In this document: positions 55,329 through 64,000 of the stretch, piece by piece
Numbering within the stretch: position 1 is the first letter of the stretch
Layout: the number at the start of each line of letters is the position of its first letter
Source of the DNA: Magicicada septendecula
Taxonomy: Eukaryota > Arthropoda > Insecta > Hemiptera > Cicadidae
Reading direction: 5' to 3'
Assembly (NCBI GenBank): GCA_034769895.1
Contig: CM068367.1
Coordinates: 127,956,927 to 128,020,926, forward strand
Length of the DNA: 64,000 nt
Notes under the pieces: generated by a model
Database searches by the model: none
Seen by the model: the letters and a program-made list of their open reading frames with translations, nothing else
What the model was told of the DNA's origin: nothing
Translations under genes and position numbers: made by a program

Positions 55329-58300
55329 TGTAACGTCACGAGACGTCCCATAAATAATAACACCATAAGAAATAAAATAACAACTAAAGATATAAAATAG
55401 TAGAGGATCAACTCATATAAATATCAAGTAAATCAAATAATTAATGTAATTGAAAGCCAAACAGGTTTAATACAGCAAACTAGCCACTTGTATTAAAGTA
55501 TGGATTATTGACAGAACCAGTAAAAAGGACTTAGACTTTGACCATGATGACACCCCATAGATTGTAGAAGTGAAGTGTAAAGATAAAACCAATAGTAATA
55601 AATATTATTAAGAAATAACCTTTGTAAGTGACAAAATGAATGTCACAATGTTTCAAGAATTAGCTCAGAATAAGGGCATAAAACAGAATTGTTACAGAGT
55701 TATTACTCATATTGAAACCAATGTATGGTTAAAAAATATCAACTAGAATTACCAAATGGCTTAGATCCATAGGTAGAATAATGAAAAATTGTAAACAAAT
55801 ACTAGAAAATTGCAATAACAATTATGTACTGGGTATGTGACCAACACCAGAATAATGGAAAAATCAATTATCATAAAACAAAAAGGTAATGACATCTAAA
55901 TATCAAGTAGATAAAGATGAACGTTTTATGTTAAATAAAGGAACTTTTAAAATAAATAAAAGTCTTAGAAAATATTAAAAAACCATGTGAAAAGAGTTGC
56001 AAGTACTATGCATCTAAAATGATATAAATTGTTACTAATATATTGTCAAAATGCAACCAAATTCATTTTTAAAGTTGCACAAGTGTGTAAAGTCAATAGA
56101 CCTACAGATATCATTAGGTAATAAACCTGAATGTAAAAGTTATATCAGAAGTTAGCTGAACCATAGTGTAGGCCTGTCAAAACAGACAGAGTAAATGGGT
56201 TATAATTAAAATATTTAATGTTCAAAACCCTAAATAATGGGCAAATAAGATGTAAAGAAATGAAATTAAACTAGAATCAACCTGCTCAGCTGATAGTAAT
56301 ATAAATTCAATAAGAATTATTGCAAAAATAAAGGTATTATTGACCAAATCAATATGACAAACCCAGATGAGTGAAAAATGATGCTAACGTATAATGCTAT
56401 TAAAATACTGTATATTATGAAACAGGAGGTGGTCATGATGATGAACCAAAGCCTAAGCTAGAATTGAACACCAAGAACAACCTGTTTCATAAGATAATAA
56501 TGTCAAAAATTAATAATTAGTAATGGAAAAATTGTTAGGCCTAAGTCGAGGCTATTGGTTATTCACCATTATTCATATATTATATTATTGTAAAGATATT
56601 AATTTTGTTATGTATAATTACTCACATTATGTATCCATGTTTTAGTAAGGTGTGAGACACCTAATTATCAAAAATAGGTGGACAATGATGAATCGTTGTA
56701 AGTCATCACAAGGTAAGCTTATAAACTTTTTGTATTTTTCTAAAGTTAACCTATTCGAAACCAGGCTTAACTGGAACCAAATTAATCAGTTGATCGCAAA
56801 GAAATCAATAATAATAGTCAAATTTACGTTGTAAGTAGTCCTGTAGTTATCTGAAAAAAACCAGAATCAAATAGGGAATTTATAAAAATTAATTCAAGAG
56901 GAAGAAGAAGAAAACCGACGCTTTAGAATGTTTGGCGGAAGTAAAATTTGTTCCATGAGCTTAAATAATATGTATTCTAGTAGCTTCTCGAACAAATTTT
57001 TCATAAAAATAACGCAAGTATTAAAAAATTAAGAGAAAAATGACATCACAAGCGTCAGTTCACTCAATGCAGATTGGCTGGACTATAAATATAGCATCAA
57101 TCCAAGCCTACAGAACAGTTTTTTTCTCAAATCTCAATCAAGGCAGAATCCACACAGATCGACTCTACAATTTTAAAATTTATTACCTAACCAAGCAGTA
57201 TTATTAAACCAAGTGCGTGGTAAATAAACACAGTAAACTTTTTTACCAACGAGTGATAAAATAATCCATGACATACAGAAGAATTTATCGACTACCAGCG
57301 AAGAAGCACATTTGTGGTTAGGACGCCGAGTTCCCAGCAACACGTGAAAAGTTCCAATGAATACAATTTTTTTTTTTTAAATCAGTGGAGTGAATTGTGG
57401 AATTTTAGTGAGCAATTAATTAAATAAATTAAAAAAGTGAAAGAAAATAATTTCTACTGACAACTGTAAGTTTTAACCTTATATTAAATAATGATCTGGT
57501 ATATTTTTTCACATAACTAAACTACATAACAACCACTATACTTGTAATTCACAACATAATAAGGAAACAATCTTCGTAATTACTGAACTTTGACGTTTAA
57601 TTAACCAAAAATATTCTTAGTAAGAAATCAACTGACAATACATCATTCACATACAAAGATTGTTAACTTATAAAGTTTACACTAGCTTAAGAAAATTTGT
57701 AAGGCATCATTTTGATTTATCTTGGTAGTTCAAAGAATTCACGACCTTGTGATATTGTAAAGTAATTAAATTTAACCGATCAACTGAGCAAATTTTTAGC
57801 CGATATTATTATTAAGGGTTATCTAGTATATTGAACTTTGTAATTTATTTAACAAATTAAAAAGTGTGTTAACAGTCCTTCAGGCAACCTTGAAGTTAAT
57901 AAATTGAACTTTATTTAATTACAACTCAACTTAGTTTATCATTAATAGCCAATTATTTATAAAATTAAGAATCTATTATTTTGTCATTAATAGATATTAT
58001 AGATTTAACTTCAGTTGATTCATGTTTCCTGGACCAGAGTTCCGGTGGCGCCCAGATTTAGCATAAGTTTGTGTTATTATATTACAGGACTCAATACACT
58101 CTGACTGCTAAGAAAGGGAAAAAACGATGCACGGTCAGTATAATTAAAACATAAAATAACATAATCCAACTAAAACCCCAAAGCTAGGTATCCCTTAAAC
58201 TCCCTTGGTTACAAGTTGATTCTTCCCAAAGGACATTTAACACCTGTGGTTGAAGGCAACAAGTACCATAATTCATTTACAAGACTAAATCTTAAACTTT

Positions 58301-58341
58301 TTCATGATAAAAGAAAGTCCCCATATGAAGGGAAGGTTACA
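55329..58341 (+). mobile_element. LTR-like element C nested in the older Penelope-like element
   Basis: 3013 bp. It starts TGTAACGTCACG and ends AAGGTTACA, with ATAT at 55325-55328 and 58342-58345. Removing it rejoins the Penelope-like reading frame. TGGCGCCC at 58046-58053 looks like a primer-binding site, followed by TTACA-ended segments closing at 58086, 58213 and 58341 (the last two 127 and 128 bp). The rest is AT-rich with no supported gene; short frames (for example 56652-56834) are not called. Confidence 0.75.
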
Positions 58342-58345
58342 ATAT

Positions 58346-59245
58346 CTGTAATATATTCAATTCAATTAACAATTTACATAGCAAAATAAAATTCACAATA
58401 GAAGAAGAATCTAACACTAAACTGAATTACTTAGACCTAATCATAAAGAGAACTGAAAATAAATTTGAATACTCAATATACAGAAAACCATCTCAAACTA
58501 ATTTAATAATTCCAAATAAGTCTAATCATCCTCCCCAACATAAAATTGCAGCATTAAATTCATTAATATACTGTCTGTATAGAATCCCATTAAATGAACA
58601 AGAAAGAAACAATGAAAGAAATATTATCAAACAAATAGCAATAGACAATGGATACAAAATAAAAACTATCAATAAATTAGAAAATAAAATAAAACATAAA
58701 CTCACTAAATGAACACCATACAAACCTTCATGTAAAAACCCTTCTACTAATGACAGTATAAAATATATCAACTTTACTTATCACGGAAACATAACTCGAA
58801 AACTAAGCAAACTATTTAAAGATAGAAACTTAAAAATATCTTATAACACAGATAACATTGTTTTTAATAAAATAAAACCTAAAACTAAATTCAACATTCA
58901 TAATAAAAATGGAGTTTACAACTAGAATGTCCAGATTGCAATAAATGTTATGTGGGCCAGTTGAAGAAAAAATGTCTGAGAGATATATTCAACATCACAA
59001 TGCGTTTTTAAAAACTAATATTTACAAATATAATTTAGCCACACACTGTTTAAACAATAACAAATGTCCAGACATTCAAAGAGTCAAATTAATTAAAACG
59101 TAGAAAAAGGTAACAAAATGAATATCTGGGAAAAGCTTAATATTTATAAACACAATAATAATAATCTACTAATTAAAGAACAAATCCAAATAAAAACAAA
59201 ACAAGACGATTTATTTAAAATTTATTAGAATAATAAAATAAACAT
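58346..59245 (+). pseudogene. Older Penelope-like element, C-terminal reverse transcriptase and GIY-YIG piece
   Basis: Plus-strand frames in order: KFTIEEESNTKLNYLDLII, YSIYRKPSQTNLIIPN, LNEQERNNERNII, then a stop near 58710, KLSKLFKDRNLKISY, and (frameshifted) CPDCNKCYVGQLKKK, YNLATHCLNNNKCPDIQ, NIWEKLNIYKH. These parallel copies 1 and 2 but are clearly more diverged. The GIY-YIG cysteines (C-x2-C-x2-CY-GQ) are visible. Confidence 0.8.
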
Positions 59246-59361
59246 TAAATAATATATAATAAATATCTACTACAGAAACATTCAAACAATCGATAATTGA
59301 ATCAAAGTTAATTCAATTATCCGTTAGCTGTATTGTAAGTGAAACATTCAATTACAATTCA

Positions 59362-59412
59362 AACAAACCTCTGAAGATGCAGAATAATTTCTGTGAAACG
59401 TACATCAGGTGA
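59362..59412 (+). ncRNA. Hammerhead-like ribozyme of the older Penelope-like element
   Basis: ACCT (stem I), CTGAAGA (59371-59377), stem GCAGAA/TTCTGT with one G-U, GAAA, short CGTACA, TC, then AGGT, which pairs with ACCT. All hammerhead core boxes are present and stem I closes, making this the best-formed ribozyme in the window. Stem III is minimal, as reported for Penelope-like elements. Confidence 0.7.
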
Positions 59413-59990
59413 AAATAAAGCTACTTGCAGTATAATTATTTTAACATATTATATATTGATATATATAAACACCAGTCTTCTTCAGTCAATGTCATTAACA
59501 GGCTGGTCTTTGAAGTTGTCCATGTCACTGCTGTCATCTATTTTTAATCCTATTGGTATTTGTCAAAACAACATGCACCAAATGTGCATGTGTGACTACA
59601 ATGAATACATTTTACCTATAAACTACTATATTATAAGAAGCACTTTTTGTATAAATTTGTTTGTATATTTTAATATACTTTCATTAATAAAATAATTGAT
59701 TTTATTACTTTTCAACAAAGAAATAATGTTATGTAATATAGTAGTACGTAATGTATATGTATTATAGTATGTTAATATTGTAATATAAAATATATTATAT
59801 TAACTATATTTGATTGGTAGCTAATGTAAGGGTCTATGGCATGATTATGAACAACAGTCAAATTCTAAGGTTATTTACTTTGTAACCTTTGTACCTTTGT
59901 AAGATTATTAACTTTGAAAATACATGGTGAAAGCATATGTCAGTATACCATGTTACAGTAATGAAGCCAAAAAAGAGATCATAAAAATAC

Positions 59991-60289
59991 CTGTAGCTCT
60001 GTCAAAAACGTCTTCACTAATAAAACCACCGATGAAGTAAATAGTTGATCTAACAATAACGATTCCTGCATGGTACCGTGGCGTTGGCACTCGAGTGACT
60101 GTTCTCCAGGAGTCCGATAGTGGATCATATCTGTCTATAGTATCTACAAGCACTCGATTATTGGTGTCCATATCTTCAAACCACCCACCACACACATACA
60201 AATAACCACCAGTACTGATCATTATGTGATCGACACGTGGTGTCAACATTGAAGCCCTCGTTTCCCAAATATCTCTTTCTGTATCGTAC
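59991..60289 (-). CDS. Kelch-repeat protein, internal exon
   Basis: 299 bp on the minus strand. Acceptor TATTCCAG ends at 60290 and donor G|GTATTT begins at 59990. The frame reads YDTERDIWETRASMLTPR, LYVCGGW, then DTIDRYDPLSDSWRTV, RYHAGIVIV, YFIGGF, FDRAT. Two kelch blades are visible by their GG pairs and Y-D-x(5)-W motifs. The exon ends one base into a codon and splices in phase to 39353-39489. Upstream exons (BTB and BACK domains expected) lie beyond the window or were not recognised in 60290-64000. Confidence 0.92.
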
Positions 60290-60780
60290 CTGGAATACAT
60301 GCAATATATGTAAGATGGTAACATATAAATTTTACTATTACAGATCAGAAGTTAATTTGAATGTCATAATAATATTATTTTACTACACAAGATTTTACAA
60401 GAATTAATTAAGATCTTTAATAATACTAAACTGTGTTACTGGTTAGATTTATCTCATTTGTTTACAACATTGAAGTTTTTGAAGCAGATTATAAATCTTA
60501 CTATTTCTTTTTACAATGCTCTTTTTATATCCCTGATATCCCGGTAGAATGAAAACAACACATATTACTTCCCTACAGTATTTCATCTTTACACTGTAAA
60601 ACCTCATTAAAACGTTTCCACTTATTTTGCTATCCTGTAAAATATGTACTTTTTGTTTGGTCTGTGCACATCTCTTATAGGGAACCTTAAAAAAATATGC
60701 TATTTATTGCATTCAAATTCCGTATAATATGCTTTGTCATAAAAATGTTCTACTATCATCAATATTTGAAGAAATATGAG
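60290..60780 (-). other. Intron sequence, no feature seen
   Basis: AT-rich. A pyrimidine tract and AG precede the exon at 60290. Nothing else is recognised. Confidence 0.5.
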
Positions 60781-60947
60781 GGTCAATCAAACATAATTCA
60801 GAATTTTTTGTAGACGAATTAATTAATTATTACAAACTATACATACATAATTTTTCCATATGTTTCCACTAACATCCACACACTTTTTCCAGACTGACAG
60901 TTTTTGAACCCCATTTTCACAAAACGTTTTGGGACACATCAGAAGCC
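60781..60947 (-). pseudogene. Mariner transposase relic, C-terminal end
   Basis: The minus strand reads CPKTFCENGVQKL and then a W.KCV.V.G-like end, matching the mariner C terminus (..P..FF..GI..L..RW.KC....G.Y). 'gagggtcaatcaaac' at about 60780 is a candidate inner end of the terminal repeat. It is separated from the main relic by the LINE at 60948. Confidence 0.65.
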
Positions 60948-61559
60948 TATCTTTGGCTTTAGAATTGCACATAGTTAAGAGGGCTGCTATGTTGTTGTCG
61001 CAGCGAATGCTGATGTTCGGTTCACAGTTTTCAAACTGTTATCCAGGGGCACCAACATGGAGGAATCAGCTTCCCCCCCCCCAGCAGTACGGTCACTTCA
61101 AAGTTGTGTCGCAAAAAGCAATAAAACTTTTAAAAGCCAATGGACAAGGAACTGGAATCAGGAAACTACTGGCCGCAAACTCTTCAAAATACAGAAAATA
61201 CCAAACGACCTTAGTATATACAGAAATATTAGTAGAGCAAGTCAGACATTTGGAGCGAGATTAAGAACTGGGCATTTGGTGACAGAAAGCTACCTAAATA
61301 AATTTCACCTTACCGATTCACAAATGTGTAAGGTGTGTAATGAGGAGGAGGACATCATTGAGCATACCCTATTAAATTGTACTGGACAGTGTGAAGAGAG
61401 ATACCAACTTAAAGAATTGGTAAAGGAACATGGAAAAGAGTAGTTATCACTGGCAAAAATAACCACCAATCCACTTCTCTGGGTTCTGGCGCATAGAGTT
61501 TACAAGAGACATCGAGAGATCGGCGCTTCGGGGCTTGAAACTCGCTAACAAGAAGAAGA
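60948..61559 (+). mobile_element. 5'-truncated non-LTR retrotransposon inserted in mariner
   Basis: AGAAGCC is duplicated at 60941-60947 and 61560-61566. The 3' end is an (AAG)n tail. The frame at about 61120-61440 reads TGRKLFKIQKIP, FGARLRTGHLVTESYL, MCKVCNEEEDIIEHTLLNC. This is the C-terminal region of non-LTR elements with an RNase H-like end and a C-x2-C-x(6)-H-x(4)-C knuckle. A frameshift lies in the C-run at 61074-61082. Only the last 0.6 kb of the element is present. Confidence 0.82.
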
Positions 61560-61566
61560 AGAAGCC

Positions 61567-62482
61567 AATTGCGCACAAATTCGTCCACATCTTTATTATC
61601 AGAAAATCGTCCCCATAATGGTTCTTTCAGAGGTCCAAACAAATGGTAGTCACTTGGCGACAAATCGGGACTTTAAGGAGGATGTTCAACAGTGGACCAG
61701 TGGATTTGCTGCAATTTCTCTTGAGTTATGGTGGCAGTATGGGGTGTAGCGTTAGATGTAAAGCAATATAATGTGGATTGGGACAGCCTGCTTTTGGACC
61801 AATATATTACTTTACATTGTCCAGCACTTTGCAGTAGTATGCTGCATTAATTGTTCTTTGATCGAGAAGAAAAGAAAATCTATATAAACAACTCCTCTGT
61901 AGTCCCCCAAAACAGCCTACTGAACCTTGTTTTTGCCTTTATGGGAGCAGTTTCATTTTGTGAATGCCATTTCACACTCGACCAGTTTGTTTCAGGGTGT
62001 AGTGGTGTACCCATGTCTCATCACAAGTTCAACTGTGCTTCAAAAGTGCATCCTCTTCAGCTTCATATCAAATCACAAGTCTCTGACAAATTGCTGTCTT
62101 TTGAAGAGCATTAAAAATGCGGGGAACCCATTGTGCAGTAACTTTCTGATACTACAACTCATTTTTAATAATGGATTGTACACTGCCATGGCTTATTCCC
62201 ATATTTGTACTAATATGATCTACTGTTACGCGTTGGTCACCTTTAATGATGTGAACTTCATTAATTTTGTCAAACATTATGCTGGTTTTTAGCCAACATG
62301 GGTGAGTCAAACTTAAAAAAAAATTTGACCACTAGAAAAGGACTTATGCATCCAACCACTTGTGTTTTTGATAACATCTCCTCACCAAACTGTGAGCGAT
62401 CTTTGCAAAATTTCACTTGGTTTAACAGGTTTTCATTTGTTAACAATTTAATCGTAATATGTTGTGCAATGGCACTAGCCAC
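61567..62482 (-). pseudogene. Mariner transposase relic, N-terminal and catalytic part
   Basis: Minus strand, high to low: MASAIAQHITIKLLTNENL and FGEEMLSKTQV (N-terminal helix-turn-helix), ISTNMGISHGSVQSII, KVTAQWVPR, TCDETWVHHYT (first catalytic D box), KWHSQNETAPIKAKT, INAAYYCKVLDNV, PHTATITQEKL, SPDLSPSDYHLFGPLKE (last catalytic box), FVRNWL. The order is that of mariner DD34D transposases. Numerous stops and frameshifts make it inactive. The C-terminal end is at 60781-60947 beyond the LINE. Confidence 0.88.
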
Positions 62483-62649
62483 TGGTTGCTCACCAGTATA
62501 ACGACTAACAGATGGTTGCTCATCTTTTAATGACTAACAGAATGACAGCGTGGGGACGTGATCTGCAACAATGCATCTAGGACACGCCCACTACTCGCGT
62601 CTGTGCAGTCTGGATATCACGCGTTGTTACAAAAAAGTATTGACAACTC

Positions 62650-63420
62650 AGTCAACACTTCTATTACTGCGGTTTCAAAAACCTTGAAGAGAATGAATGC
62701 ATTATAAAAGTTTGCAATACACTGTCTCAAGAAGTACATAGAAACAATGAAATAATTTTAGAGATGGATCACCACATACGTAAACACGTATCACCATGTA
62801 TATAGTACACATAAAAATATTGAACTATAAATAATAATTTCCATAAAAGGTATACAGGAAATGTTTAAGTGAAAAAGAAAACATAAAATAAATAAACATA
62901 TATGAAAAATGGTGAGAAAGCCAAATAGAATTTTGTAGACTAAACAAACAAAATTATAGCAGCACCAATAAGAACAATCATCAAAAAATTTAAGAAGGAG
63001 CAAGTTAAGCTGTAACAAGATGTGAATAAAGGATGAATTTAAAAGAAATTTACTCCTTAATGGTTCAATGAAGCTTCAACTTCCAACATTCCAATGAACG
63101 GGGGAGCATACAACAACAAGATAACCAGATTGCTGACATTAAGGAGATTCAAGGTTCCAGGCATCTAATGGGTGGTTGGAATTATCATCATAGAACTGTT
63201 TATGATGGTTATAGGATATTTACTTGGTTACTATTTTGGAATGGAAGTAAAGTTTGTAATTTAGCTACAATTTTTAGTTAGGCCAATGATAATTATAGTA
63301 CTGTATGCAATAATTTAGTTTACTGTATTCAAGATGGTGTTGTAACAATCCAAAATTTTAACATTGAAAATGTTTATAAGGACGTGTCGCACATTTGTGG
63401 CCGATCGCTGGTGCGTGATC
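62650..63420. other. No gene seen
   Basis: No recognisable exon or transposon. It lies upstream of the kelch exon on the minus strand and is presumably intron. Confidence 0.5.
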
Positions 63421-63429
63421 GAAAATGGG

Positions 63430-63490
63430 AACCGGTGAGTTTCCACAGAAACTACTTCTTTGTTGGCAATAACGTAGTACACATATAAAA
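63430..63490 (+). repeat. Fragment of the unclassified repeat
   Basis: 'aaactacttctttgttggc' and 'ataacgtagtacacatata' match the ends of the repeat copies at 8316-8620 and 11980-12275; the middle is deleted. Confidence 0.6.
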
Positions 63491-64000
63491 CTTCGCTTAT
63501 GAATGCGACTACATTTAACTTATAATCTGTACATTGGTAAATGAAGAATGAATTCATTGATTGGTGAATGAAGACTGAATTCATTGATTGGTGAATGAAC
63601 ATAAATATATATATATATATATTTTTTAGATTTATTGAAGCATTTTCAATGCCCTTCACTGTGCACTGCATTTGTGCAATGCCTGTAAATTTTTTTCATG
63701 ATAAAATCAACGTTGCAGCATGGAACAGACCATTTTCCAAGAATTATTTTTTCTGCTATTACCATACTTGACACTGTGAAAAAATTACAAGAGAATAAAA
63801 AAAGTACAAGACAGGGGTGAAAGAATTATGCAAGAGCAAAAATTATATGAGTAAATATGACAGTTAAAATTCATGGCCAAAAAATGAATGAAGACAGAAA
63901 TTGTGCTGTTTACGTAAGAGTCCCTTTTTCCTAGTTTCAAATATTTCTGGTGTGAATAAACTGTTTAGATATTTGCCCTCTTGAAAATTATAAAATGAGG
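63491..64000. other. No gene seen
   Basis: Contains two near-identical 29-bp words ('gaattcattgattggtgaatga') at about 63548-63600 and an AT microsatellite at 63606-63622. Nothing else is supported. Confidence 0.5.

Larger units (their letters stand above)
39490..59990 (-). other. 20.5-kb intron of the kelch gene, filled with transposons
   Basis: Donor G|GTATTTTTAT (minus, 59990) and acceptor TTATAG (39490) bound it. Inside are a foldback (39610-40205), hammerhead-like inverted repeats, two head-to-head Penelope-like elements, LTR element III with nested copies, and an older Penelope-like element with LTR-like element C inside. Little of the intron is free of mobile DNA. Confidence 0.8.

Noticed and set aside
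60929..61264. 111-codon plus-strand frame at the LINE
   Set aside because: The LINE coding frame is the overlapping one with the C-x2-C zinc knuckle; this is an out-of-frame or pre-frameshift reading.
1..64000. CRISPR array, rRNA or tRNA genes, bacterial operons
   Set aside because: No regularly spaced short repeats with unique spacers, no tRNA cloverleaf or rRNA sequence noticed; the sequence is plainly eukaryotic.

Overview
This is 64 kb of eukaryotic, AT-rich, intron- and transposon-dominated DNA. The mobile-element mix (mariner, pogo/Tigger-like, PIF/Harbinger and hAT-like DNA transposons; Penelope-like elements with a GIY-YIG domain; many LTR elements) together with a MADF-domain exon points to an arthropod, most likely an insect. 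The species cannot be read from the sequence. No rRNA, tRNA or CRISPR array was seen.

Host content is small. One host gene is convincing: a kelch-repeat (probably BTB-kelch) gene on the minus strand, with an internal exon at 59991-60289 and the last coding exon with its stop at 39353-39489. The two exons join in phase across a 20.5-kb intron packed with transposons. A MADF-domain first exon lies at 11086-11275 (plus).

Layout. 1-8.0 kb: a pogo/Tigger-like transposase relic (minus) cut into three pieces by two LTR elements, element I (241-3022, minus, internal region only 510 bp) and element II (3410-7945, plus, one 345-codon gag-position ORF and no pol). 8.0-12.8 kb: an unclassified repeat family with about 160-bp tandem arrays, a hAT-like MITE and the MADF exon. 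12.8-19.8 kb: LTR element IV (minus), with a decayed gag-like gene, a dense cluster of palindromes where pol should be, and a nested solo LTR. It abuts a PIF/Harbinger transposase relic. 20.7-23.1 kb: a solo LTR-like element (A) ending in tandem primer-binding-site-like units. 23-39 kb: mostly featureless DNA with a mariner relic, foldback repeats and two more LTRs. 39.4-60 kb: the kelch intron, holding a foldback, hammerhead-like ribozyme hairpins, a head-to-head pair of Penelope-like elements, LTR element III (45423-55147) with two LTR elements nested in it, and an older Penelope-like element split by LTR-like element C. 60.8-62.6 kb: a mariner relic split by a 5'-truncated non-LTR retrotransposon.

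Most of the LTR insertions look like one extended family. They begin TGTAAC (TGTGAC in one diverged copy), make 4-bp target duplications, carry a G|GTAAG splice-donor-like site shortly before the LTR 3' end, and in all four elements with an internal region have a 17-26 bp hairpin ending directly on the polypurine tract. Pairing in that hairpin is kept by compensating base changes. The elements appear non-autonomous: they keep a gag-position protein but no intact pol.
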